A stretch of 44,287 nucleotides of DNA from Streptomyces sp. MBT65 (GTDB lineage Bacteria > Actinomycetota > Actinomycetes > Streptomycetales > Streptomycetaceae), in contig NZ_JAENRY010000047.1 in NCBI RefSeq assembly GCF_016612545.1, forward strand, positions 1 through 44,287. Reading direction: 5' to 3'. Position 1 is the first letter of the stretch, and each line of letters begins with the position of its first letter. A model generated the notes under the pieces. That model was not told the origin of the DNA. It saw only the letters and a program-made list of their open reading frames with translations, and did not search any database. Positions 31,844-39,442 of this stretch are shown piece after piece. Both the position numbers and the translations under genes were made by a program.

Positions 31844-32019
31844 GCGAGCGCGCCGCCCCCTTCTACTGCCCCTACTGCGGTGACGAGGACCTGCGTCCCA
31901 ACGAGCAGGGCCATGGCGCATGGGAATGCGCGGCATGCAATCGGGCCTTTCAGCTGAAGTTCCTCGGGCTCCTCGCCCGGGGTCTCCAGCAGACCGACGC
32001 AGGGGGAGAACAGATATGA
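31840..32019 (+). CDS. Small zinc-ribbon protein of the sulfate-reduction operon
   Basis: A 59-residue protein starting at GTG 31840 (GTGA overlap with the sulfite reductase stop) and ending in an ATGA overlap with cysH. Two CxxC pairs, YCPYCGDEDL and ECAACNRAF, should bind one zinc. The remainder, FQLKFLGLLARGLQQ, is an amphipathic helix. The double overlap shows that it is a genuine co-translated gene. A partner or chaperone role for sulfite reductase or CysH is a guess. Confidence 0.85.
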   Translation: MSERAAPFYCPYCGDEDLRPNEQGHGAWECAACNRAFQLKFLGLLARGLQQTDAGGEQI

Positions 32020-32726
32020 CGACGACTCAGAAAGCGCGCCCCACCGACGACTTGAAAGCCCTCGCCGAGCAGGCGGGCCGTGACCTGGAGGACGCCTCCG
32101 CGCTGGAGATCCTCCAGTGGGCGGCTCGGACCTTCGGCAAGCAGTTCTGTGTGACCTCCTCGATGGAGGACGCGGTGGTGGCCCACCTCGCCTCCCGCGC
32201 GATGCCCGGTGTCGACGTGGTGTTCCTCGACACGGGCTACCACTTCCCGGAGACCATCGGCACCCGTGACGCGGTCGAGGCCGTGATGGACGTCAACGTC
32301 ATCACGCTCACCCCGCGCCAGACGGTCGCCGAGCAGGACGCCGAGTACGGGGCCCAACTGCACGACCGCGACCCGGACCTGTGCTGCAAGCTGCGCAAGG
32401 TACAGCCCCTTGAGCAGGGCCTGACCAAGTACGCGGCCTGGGCGACCGGGCTGCGCCGCGACGAGTCCCCGACCCGGGCCAACACCCCGGTCGTCGGCTG
32501 GGACGAGAAGCGCCAGAAGGTCAAGGTCTCCCCCATCGCCCGCTGGACCCAGGACGACGTGGACGCCTACGTCGCCGAACACGGCGTCCTCACCAACCCG
32601 TTGCTGATGGACGGCTACGCGTCCGTCGGCTGCGCGCCCTGCACCCGCCGGGTCCTCGCGGGCGAGGACGCGCGCGCCGGCCGCTGGGCGGGGCGCGGGA
32701 AGACCGAGTGCGGGCTGCACGAATGA
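32016..32726 (+). CDS. cysH: Assimilatory adenylylsulfate (APS) reductase
   Basis: A 236-residue thioredoxin-dependent reductase that converts APS to sulfite and AMP. The PP-loop region reads FCVTSSMEDAVVAHL and FLDTGYHFPET. Cys123-Cys124 (DLCCKLRK) and Cys206-x2-Cys209 (GCAPC) are the four [4Fe-4S] ligands that separate APS reductases from PAPS reductases. The catalytic cysteine is Cys232 in the C-terminal TECGLHE. It starts in an ATGA overlap with the zinc-ribbon gene. Confidence 0.95.
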   Translation: MTTTQKARPTDDLKALAEQAGRDLEDASALEILQWAARTFGKQFCVTSSMEDAVVAHLASRAMPGVDVVFLDTGYHFPETIGTRDAVEAVMDVNVITLTPRQTVAEQDAEYGAQLHDRDPDLCCKLRKVQPLEQGLTKYAAWATGLRRDESPTRANTPVVGWDEKRQKVKVSPIARWTQDDVDAYVAEHGVLTNPLLMDGYASVGCAPCTRRVLAGEDARAGRWAGRGKTECGLHE

Positions 32727-32749
32727 CCATCACCGAGAAGGAGTTGCAC

Positions 32750-33286
32750 GTGACGACCGGAGCCACCGTCTGGCTCACGGGTCTGCCGAGTGCCGGCAAG
32801 ACCACCATCGCGTACGAGCTGGCCGGCCGGCTGCGCGAGGAGGGCCACCTCGTCGAGGTGCTCGACGGCGACGAGATCCGCGAGTTCATCTCGGCGGGCC
32901 TCGGTTTCTCCCGCGAGGACCGGCACACCAACGTGCAGCGCATCGGCTTTCTCGCCGAACTGCTCGCCCGCAACGGCGTCAAGGCGCTCGTACCGGTCAT
33001 CGCGCCGTACACCGACAGCCGCGAGGCCGTCCGCAAGCGGCACCAGGAGAGCGGCGCCGCCTATGTCGAGGTGCATGTGGCGACCCCGGTCGACGTGTGC
33101 TCCGTACGCGATGTGAAGGGTCTCTACGCCAAGCAGGCCGCCGGTGAACTCACCGGGCTCACCGGGGTCGACGACCCCTACGAGGAGCCCGAGTCGCCCG
33201 ACCTGCGGATCGAGTCGCAGCACCAGACCGTGCAGGAGTCGGCGGCGGCACTCCACGCGCTGCTCACCGAGAGGGGACTGGCATGA
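32750..33286 (+). CDS. cysC: Adenylylsulfate kinase
   Basis: A 178-residue kinase that phosphorylates APS to PAPS. The P-loop is TGLPSAGKTT at the N-terminus. Downstream are LDGDEIREFISAGLGFSREDRHTNVQRIG and the lid region KGLYAKQAAGE. GTG 32750 is chosen as start because AAGGAG lies 6 nt before it (32738-32743) and the protein then has normal family length. ATG 32723, which overlaps the cysH stop, would add nine residues. Because CysH uses APS directly, CysC here probably serves sulfation rather than assimilation, or provides a bypass. Confidence 0.92.
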   Translation: MTTGATVWLTGLPSAGKTTIAYELAGRLREEGHLVEVLDGDEIREFISAGLGFSREDRHTNVQRIGFLAELLARNGVKALVPVIAPYTDSREAVRKRHQESGAAYVEVHVATPVDVCSVRDVKGLYAKQAAGELTGLTGVDDPYEEPESPDLRIESQHQTVQESAAALHALLTERGLA

Positions 33287-34221
33287 CCGCGACCGTCGCC
33301 AAGGCCGAGGACGGCACGGACACGCCGTACGCCCTCTCGCACCTGGACGCCCTCGAGTCCGAGGCGGTGCACATCTTCCGTGAGGTGGCGGGCGAGTTCG
33401 AGCGGCCGGTGATCCTCTTCTCCGGCGGCAAGGACTCGATCGTCATGCTGCACCTCGCGTTGAAGGCGTTCGCGCCCGCGCCGGTGCCGTTCTCGCTGCT
33501 GCATGTGGACACGGGACACAACTTCCCCGAGGTTCTTGAGTACCGGGACCACACGGTCGAACAGCATGGACTGCGGCTCCATGTGGCCTCCGTACAGGAC
33601 TACATCGACCGCGGTGTGCTGCGCGAACGTCCGGACGGGACCCGCAACCCGCTCCAGACGCTGCCGCTCACCGAGAAGATCCAGAGCGAGAAGTTCGACG
33701 CGGTCTTCGGTGGGGGTCGTAGGGACGAGGAGAAGGCCCGGGCGAAGGAGCGGGTGTTCAGCCTCCGGGACGAGTTCTCGCAGTGGGACCCGCGTCGGCA
33801 GCGGCCCGAGCTGTGGAACCTGTACAACGGGCGGCACGCGGCCGGTGAGCATGTCCGTGTCTTCCCGCTGTCGAACTGGACCGAGCTGGACGTCTGGCAG
33901 TACATCGACCGCGAGGGCATCGACCTCCCGCAGATCTACTTCGCGCACGAGCGTGAGGTGTTCAACCGGGGTGGCATGTGGCTGACCGCCGGTGAGTGGG
34001 GCGGGCCGAAGGCGGGCGAGACCGTCGAGAAGCGGCTCGTGCGGTACCGGACCGTGGGCGACATGTCCTGCACGGGCGCCGTCGACTCCGACGCGGTGAC
34101 GCTGGAGCAGGTCATCACCGAGATCGCCGCCTCCCGGCTGACCGAGCGGGGCGCCACGCGCGCCGACGACAAGATGTCCGAGGCCGCGATGGAAGACCGC
34201 AAGCGCGAGGGGTACTTCTAA
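33283..34221 (+). CDS. cysD: Sulfate adenylyltransferase subunit 2
   Basis: A 312-residue subunit of ATP sulfurylase that makes APS from sulfate and ATP. The PP-loop motif is FSGGKDSIVMLHLALKAF, followed by LLHVDTGHNFPEV. The C-terminal signature RYRTVGDMSCTGAVDSDA and the arginine-rich tail are typical. The start overlaps the cysC stop (ATGA), and the next gene starts 2 nt after its stop. It works as a heterodimer with CysN. Confidence 0.95.
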   Translation: MTATVAKAEDGTDTPYALSHLDALESEAVHIFREVAGEFERPVILFSGGKDSIVMLHLALKAFAPAPVPFSLLHVDTGHNFPEVLEYRDHTVEQHGLRLHVASVQDYIDRGVLRERPDGTRNPLQTLPLTEKIQSEKFDAVFGGGRRDEEKARAKERVFSLRDEFSQWDPRRQRPELWNLYNGRHAAGEHVRVFPLSNWTELDVWQYIDREGIDLPQIYFAHEREVFNRGGMWLTAGEWGGPKAGETVEKRLVRYRTVGDMSCTGAVDSDAVTLEQVITEIAASRLTERGATRADDKMSEAAMEDRKREGYF

Positions 34222-34223
34222 CC

Positions 34224-35555
34224 ATGAGCACCACCATCACGGAACTCCCCGAGACGACCCTCCTGCGATTCGCGACGGCCGGTTCGGTCGACGACGGCAA
34301 GTCCACGCTCGTAGGACGGCTGTTGCACGACTCCAAGTCGGTGCTGACCGACCAACTCGAAGCCGTGCAGCGGGTGTCGGCCGACCGTGGCCAGGACGCC
34401 CCCGACCTCGCTCTCCTCACAGACGGGCTGCGCGCCGAGCGCGAGCAGGGCATCACGATCGACGTGGCGTACCGCTACTTCGCCACCCCGCGCAGGCGGT
34501 TCATCCTCGCCGACACGCCCGGTCACGTGCAGTACACCCGCAACATGGTGACGGGTGCCTCCACGGCCGAGCTGACGGTGATCCTCGTCGACGCCCGCAA
34601 CGGTGTCGTCGAACAGACCCGGCGGCACGCGGCGATCGCCGCGCTGCTGCGCGTCCCGCACGTGGTGCTGGCCGTGAACAAGATGGACCTCGTCGAGTAC
34701 AAGGAGTCCGTGTTCGCCGCGATCGCCGAGGAGTTCACGGCGTACGCCAGCGAGTTGGGCGTCCCGGAGATCACCGCGATCCCGATCTCGGCGCTGGCCG
34801 GGGACAACGTGGTGGACCCGTCCGCGCACATGGACTGGTACGGCGGGCCGACCTTCCTGGAGCACCTGGAGTCGGTGCCGGTCGCCCACGACCTGAGCCA
34901 CTGCCACGCGCGGCTGCCCGTGCAGTACGTGATCCGGCCGCAGAGCGCCGAGCACCCGGACTACCGGGGGTACGCGGGCCAGATCGCGGCCGGTACGTTC
35001 CGTGTGGGCGAGGCGGTGACGGTGCTGCCGTCCGGGCGGGCCACGCGGATCTCCGCGATCGACCTGCTCGGCAAGCCGGTCCGGGCCGCCTGGACCACGC
35101 AGTCGGTGACCCTCCTGCTGGAGGACGACATCGACATCTCGCGCGGCGATCTGATCGTGCCCAGCAAGGACGCCCCGGCGACCACGCAGGACATCGAGGC
35201 GACCGTCTGCCATGTCGCCGACCAGCCGCTGACCGTGGGCCACCGCGTGCTCCTCAAGCACGGCACCCGCACGGTCAAGGCGATCGTCAAGGACATCCCG
35301 TCCCGCCTCACACTCGACGACCTGTCCCTGCACCCGCATCCGGGACAGCTCGTCGCCAACGACATCGGCCGCGTGAAGATCCGTACCGCGGAGCCGCTGC
35401 CGGTGGACTCGTACGCGGACTCGCGGCGCACGGGCTCGTTCATCCTGATCGACCCGGCCGACGGCACGACGCTCACCGCCGGCATGGTCGGCGAGTCGTT
35501 CGCGGCGCCCGAGCCGGTCAAGGACGGTACGGACGACGACGGTTGGGACTTCTGA
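34224..35555 (+). CDS. cysN: Sulfate adenylyltransferase subunit 1, GTPase
   Basis: A 443-residue elongation-factor-like GTPase that drives APS synthesis by CysD. G1 is ATAGSVDDGKSTLVGR, G3 is LADTPGHVQYTRNM and G4 is LAVNKMD. Switch I is EREQGITIDVAYRYF. The EF-Tu-like beta-barrels follow. There is no fused APS kinase domain, consistent with a separate cysC. Confidence 0.95.
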   Translation: MSTTITELPETTLLRFATAGSVDDGKSTLVGRLLHDSKSVLTDQLEAVQRVSADRGQDAPDLALLTDGLRAEREQGITIDVAYRYFATPRRRFILADTPGHVQYTRNMVTGASTAELTVILVDARNGVVEQTRRHAAIAALLRVPHVVLAVNKMDLVEYKESVFAAIAEEFTAYASELGVPEITAIPISALAGDNVVDPSAHMDWYGGPTFLEHLESVPVAHDLSHCHARLPVQYVIRPQSAEHPDYRGYAGQIAAGTFRVGEAVTVLPSGRATRISAIDLLGKPVRAAWTTQSVTLLLEDDIDISRGDLIVPSKDAPATTQDIEATVCHVADQPLTVGHRVLLKHGTRTVKAIVKDIPSRLTLDDLSLHPHPGQLVANDIGRVKIRTAEPLPVDSYADSRRTGSFILIDPADGTTLTAGMVGESFAAPEPVKDGTDDDGWDF

Positions 35556-35790
35556 CATGACGTCGAGGGACTTCTACTCCACGTTCGCGAAGGAGGGCGG
35601 CCGCGTCGGCAGCGGCGCCCTCGGCAGCGGGCAGGGCGGAGTGGCGCGATGTGCGGGCTGACGTACGCGCACCGCTCGCGCGCCCAGTCCCCCCACCCGC
35701 CGTCCCGGACACGACGAAGACGAAGACCTGCCGACCTCCCGGCCACGACCTGAGACCGTGACCGCCGGGCCAACGAGAGGAACACCTCCC
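35556..35790. other. Gap between cysN and the sulfur importer
   Basis: The 235-bp gap holds no convincing gene. Two short frames (35557-35661, and one from ATG 35649) have no ribosome site or recognisable peptide. No clear terminator or promoter is visible, so the importer may still be transcribed with the cys genes. Confidence 0.4.
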
Positions 35791-36903
35791 GTGCCTGTCA
35801 ACCGCTCGACATACCTGCGCCGCGGCATAGCCGTGGTCGCCGCGCTCCCCCTGCTCACCCTCGCCGCGTGCGGTTACGGGTCGGACTCCAAGAGCACCAA
35901 CTCCAAGGAGAAGGTCGCCGCCGGGTCCTCCAAGATCGACGGTCTCGCCTCCGTGAAGATCGGCTACTTCGGCAACCTGACCCACGGGACCGCGCTGGTC
36001 GGCCGTGAGCAGGGTCTGTTCCAGAAGGAACTGGGCGCCACCAAGGCCGAGTACGCCACCTTCAACGCCGGCCCGTCCGAGATCGAGGCGCTCAACTCGG
36101 GCTCCATCGACATCGGTTGGATCGGCCCCTCCCCGGCGATCAACGGTTACACCAAGTCCGACGGCAAGAGCCTGAAGATCATCGGCGGTTCGGCGTCGGG
36201 CGGCGTGAAGCTGGTCGTCAACCCGAAGAAGATCAAGTCCCTGAAGGACGTCAAGGGCAAGAAGATCGCGACGCCTCAGCTGGGCAACACGCAGGACGTG
36301 GCGTTCCTCAACTGGATCGCGGACCAGGGCTGGAAGGTCGACGCGCAGAGCGGCAAGGGTGACGTCACCGTCGTCCGCACCGACAACAAGATCACCCCGG
36401 ACGCCTTCAAGGCCGGTTCGATCGACGGCGCCTGGGTGCCGGAGCCGACCGCGTCCAAGCTGGTCGCCGAGGGCGGCAAGACGATCCTCGACGAGGCGTC
36501 GCTGTGGCCCGACAAGAAGTTCGTGATCACGAACATCATCGTGTCGCAGAAGTTCCTCAAGGCGCACCCGAAGGTCGTCGAGGCCGTCCTGAAGGGCTCG
36601 GTCGCGGCCAACAAGTGGATCAACGCCAACCCGACCGAGGCGAAGGCCGCGGCGAACAAGCAGCTGGCGGCCGACTCGGGCAAGGCGCTCAAGGCCAACG
36701 TCCTCGACCCGGCGTGGAGTTCGATCCAGTTCACCAACGACCCGCTGGCCTCCACCCTCAACACCGAGGCCGAGCACGCGGTGAAGGCGGGTCTGCTGGA
36801 GAAGCCCGACCTGAGCGGCATCTACGACCTCACGCTCCTCAACAAGGTCCTCAAGGCCGACGGTGAGAGCACGGTCGACGCCGCCGGTCTCGGCACGAGC
36901 TGA
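35791..36903 (+). CDS. SsuA/TauA-type substrate-binding lipoprotein
   Basis: A 370-residue binding protein. A signal peptide ending LTLAACGYG gives Cys27 as the lipidated residue. The mature domain VKIGYFGNLTHGTALVGREQGLFQKELG, LNSGSIDIGWIGPSPAINGY and KSLKDVKGKKIATPQLGNTQD is typical of aliphatic sulfonate, taurine or nitrate binders. The GTG start follows GAGAGG (35775-35780). Location downstream of cysN indicates a sulfur compound as ligand. Confidence 0.92.
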   Translation: MPVNRSTYLRRGIAVVAALPLLTLAACGYGSDSKSTNSKEKVAAGSSKIDGLASVKIGYFGNLTHGTALVGREQGLFQKELGATKAEYATFNAGPSEIEALNSGSIDIGWIGPSPAINGYTKSDGKSLKIIGGSASGGVKLVVNPKKIKSLKDVKGKKIATPQLGNTQDVAFLNWIADQGWKVDAQSGKGDVTVVRTDNKITPDAFKAGSIDGAWVPEPTASKLVAEGGKTILDEASLWPDKKFVITNIIVSQKFLKAHPKVVEAVLKGSVAANKWINANPTEAKAAANKQLAADSGKALKANVLDPAWSSIQFTNDPLASTLNTEAEHAVKAGLLEKPDLSGIYDLTLLNKVLKADGESTVDAAGLGTS

Positions 36904-36940
36904 TCGAGGCAACCCGATGACTTCCCAGGAGGTGACGACC

Positions 36941-37723
36941 GTGGCCACGACCTTCGCCAAGGAGACCACCGAGTCGGTAGAGCACGCGGCACGCCTCGAG
37001 CATGTCTCGAAGTCCTTCGCGACACCGGGTGGGCAGCAACTCGTCCTGGACGACATCACCATCGATGTCGCGCCCGGCGAGTTCGTCACCCTCCTGGGGG
37101 CCTCGGGCTGCGGCAAGTCCACGCTGCTGAACCTGGTGGCGGGCCTCGACCGGCCCACCACCGGGTCCATCACGACGGACGGCCGCCCCGCGCTGATGTT
37201 CCAGGAACACGCCCTGTTCCCCTGGCTGACCGCGGGCAAGAACATCGAACTCGCCCTGAAACTCAGGGGAGTTCCGAAGGACGAGCGGCGCGGCCGGACC
37301 GAGGAGCTGCTCGAACTGGTCCGGCTGCCGGGCGCGTACGGCAAGCGGGTGCACGAACTGTCCGGCGGTATGCGGCAGCGCGTCGCCATGGCCCGCGCAC
37401 TCGCCCAGGAGAGCCGCATCCTGCTGATGGACGAGCCGTTCGCGGCGCTGGACGCCATCACGCGGGACGTCCTGCACGACGAACTCACCCGTATCTGGGG
37501 CGAGACGGGGCTCTCGGTCCTGTTCGTCACGCACAACGTGCGGGAGGCGGTACGGCTCGCCCAGCGGGTGATCCTGCTGTCCTCCCGGCCCGGCCGGATC
37601 GCCCGCGAGTGGACGGTCGACATCCCGCAGCCACGCCGTATCGAGGACGCGCCCGTGGCCGAACTGTCCCTTGAGATCACCGATGTACTGCGTGGGGAGA
37701 TCCGCCGTCATGGCCAGCACTGA
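36941..37723 (+). CDS. SsuB/TauB-type ABC transporter ATPase
   Basis: A 260-residue ATPase. Walker A is LLGASGCGKST, the Q-loop MFQEHALFPWLT, the signature LSGGMRQR and Walker B RILLMDEPFAALDA, with the switch His in FVTHNVREAV. GTG 36941 is chosen because a full AGGAGGTGA (36927-36935) precedes it at good spacing; an in-frame ATG at 36917 lies before that ribosome site. It energises uptake through the next gene's permease, with which it overlaps by 14 nt. Confidence 0.93.
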   Translation: MATTFAKETTESVEHAARLEHVSKSFATPGGQQLVLDDITIDVAPGEFVTLLGASGCGKSTLLNLVAGLDRPTTGSITTDGRPALMFQEHALFPWLTAGKNIELALKLRGVPKDERRGRTEELLELVRLPGAYGKRVHELSGGMRQRVAMARALAQESRILLMDEPFAALDAITRDVLHDELTRIWGETGLSVLFVTHNVREAVRLAQRVILLSSRPGRIAREWTVDIPQPRRIEDAPVAELSLEITDVLRGEIRRHGQH

Positions 37724-38588
37724 GACGACGACGGTCAAGGACGGCGGGAGCGTCGAGGCCGGCCTCGACGCCCTGGAGACCACGGTCACCGGCCGTCCGA
37801 CCTTCCGGCAGACCTTCGTCAGCAAGATCTTCCCGCCGATCGTCGCGCTCGCGGTGGTCGTGGTGGTCTGGCTGATCCTGACCCCGATCGTCGACGACCC
37901 GAGCAAGCTGCCCTCGCCGGGCGCCGTGGGCACGGAGTTCAAGAACGCCTGGCTGGCGGGCGATCTGCTCGGCTACATCTGGACCAGCGTCTCGCGCGGT
38001 CTGCTGGGCTTCTTCTTCGCGCTGTTGATCGGCACCCCGCTGGGGCTGCTGGTGGCGCGGGTGAAGTTCGTGCGCGCGGCGATCGGTCCGATCCTGTCCG
38101 GCCTCCAGTCGCTGCCGTCGGTGGCGTGGGTGCCGCCGGCCGTGATCTGGCTGGGTCTGAACAACTCGATGATGTACGCCGTGATCCTGCTCGGCGCGGT
38201 CCCCTCGATCGCCAACGGCCTGGTCTCCGGCGTCGACCAGGTGCCGCCGCTGTTCCTGCGGGCGGGCCGCACGATGGGCGCGACCGGCATCAAGGGCATC
38301 TGGCATGTCACGCTGCCGGCTGCGCTCCCCGGCTATGTGGCGGGCCTGAAGCAGGGCTGGGCGTTCTCGTGGCGCTCGCTGATGGCGGCGGAGATCATCG
38401 CCCAGTTCCCCGATCTGGGCGTGGGCCTCGGCCAGTTGCTGGAGAACGGCCGTACCAACAGCGACATGGCGATGGTCTTCGAGGCCATCATCCTGATCCT
38501 GTTCGTCGGTATCGCCATCGATCTGCTGATCTTCAGCCCGCTGGAGCGGTGGGTGCTGCGCAGCCGCGGTCTGCTGGTGAAGAGCTGA
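37710..38588 (+). CDS. SsuC/TauC-type ABC transporter permease
   Basis: A 292-residue permease with about six membrane segments, the first at IFPPIVALAVVVVVWLILTPIV. The EAA-like loop is LFLRAGRTMGATGIKGIWHVTLPAALPGYVAGL, as in sulfonate/nitrate importers. ATG 37710 lies inside the end of the ATPase gene. It completes the three-part importer. Confidence 0.93.
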   Translation: MASTETTTVKDGGSVEAGLDALETTVTGRPTFRQTFVSKIFPPIVALAVVVVVWLILTPIVDDPSKLPSPGAVGTEFKNAWLAGDLLGYIWTSVSRGLLGFFFALLIGTPLGLLVARVKFVRAAIGPILSGLQSLPSVAWVPPAVIWLGLNNSMMYAVILLGAVPSIANGLVSGVDQVPPLFLRAGRTMGATGIKGIWHVTLPAALPGYVAGLKQGWAFSWRSLMAAEIIAQFPDLGVGLGQLLENGRTNSDMAMVFEAIILILFVGIAIDLLIFSPLERWVLRSRGLLVKS

Positions 38589-38598
38589 GCTGATCCGT

Positions 38599-39339
38599 AT
38601 GCACCAGAGGCCGGTTCTCCTCGTCATCGCCCACGGCAGCCGCGATCCGCGGCACGCCGCGACCGTCCACGCCCTCGTCCGGCGGATACGGTCGCGGCGG
38701 CCCGGGCTGCGCGTGGAGATCGGCTTCCTGGACTTCAACATCCCTTCCGTGCACGGGGTGTTGGAGTCGCTGGCGGCACAGGGTGTGCGGGACGTCGTGG
38801 CCCTCCCGCTGCTCCTGACCCGGGCGTTCCACGCGAAGGCGGACATCCCGGCGGTCCTGCGGGACGCGCCGTCACAACTGCGGATCAGACAGGCGGAGGT
38901 GCTGGGTCCGTCGCCGCTGCTGGTGCGCGCGCTCGAACGGCGGCTCTACGAGGCCGGGTTGACGCCCGCCGACAAGTCCTCCACCGGGGTCGTCCTGGCC
39001 TCGGCCGGGTCCACCGACCCGGAGGCGATCGCGGTGATCGACGGCATCGCTCGGGAGTGGTGGCACACCGGCTGGCGCGCCGTGCGCCCCGCGTTCGCCT
39101 CGGCGGCCCTGCCCCGCACCGAGGACGCGGTCCGTGAACTGCGCGCCCTGGGCTGCGAACGCGTCGCGGTCGCACCGTACGTCCTGGCCCCCGGCTTCCT
39201 CCCCGACCGGATCGCACGGGGCGCGGCGGAGGCGGACGTCCTCGCCGACGTCCTGGGCCCGGCACCGGAGGTGGCGCGCCTGCTGCTGGAGCGCTACGAC
39301 GCGGCCCTGGCCCCGATGCTCGCCGCCGTGGGCGTATAG
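38599..39339 (+). CDS. Sirohydrochlorin chelatase (CbiX/SirB-like)
   Basis: A 246-residue class II chelatase made of two similar halves. The N-terminal VLLVIAHGSRDPRHAATVHAL carries the metal-binding His, and LPLLLTRAFHAKADIPAVL gives the second His region. The second half has SAALPRTEDAVRELRALG and VAPYVLAPGFLPDRIARG. Iron insertion into sirohydrochlorin gives sirohaem, the cofactor of the sulfite reductase at the head of this operon, which explains its place 10 bp after the permease gene. Confidence 0.9.
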   Translation: MHQRPVLLVIAHGSRDPRHAATVHALVRRIRSRRPGLRVEIGFLDFNIPSVHGVLESLAAQGVRDVVALPLLLTRAFHAKADIPAVLRDAPSQLRIRQAEVLGPSPLLVRALERRLYEAGLTPADKSSTGVVLASAGSTDPEAIAVIDGIAREWWHTGWRAVRPAFASAALPRTEDAVRELRALGCERVAVAPYVLAPGFLPDRIARGAAEADVLADVLGPAPEVARLLLERYDAALAPMLAAVGV

Positions 39340-39442
39340 CGCGTCACAGGTCCGACCTGCCCGGATTCGCGAAAAAGGGTCCCCCTGGGGCCGCGGATCT
39401 GCTGGGATGGTTCCTCGCGGAGCAAGCGGGGGAGCGGCACAC

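Noticed and set aside
35557..35661. Short frame after cysN ending in RCAG, considered as a second sulfur leader peptide
   Set aside because: It lacks the RRHVDLGR core, has no ribosome site and starts directly after the cysN stop.
39347..39392. Small hairpins after the chelatase gene, considered as a terminator
   Set aside because: The stems are 5-6 bp with G-T pairing and tiny loops; too weak to call.
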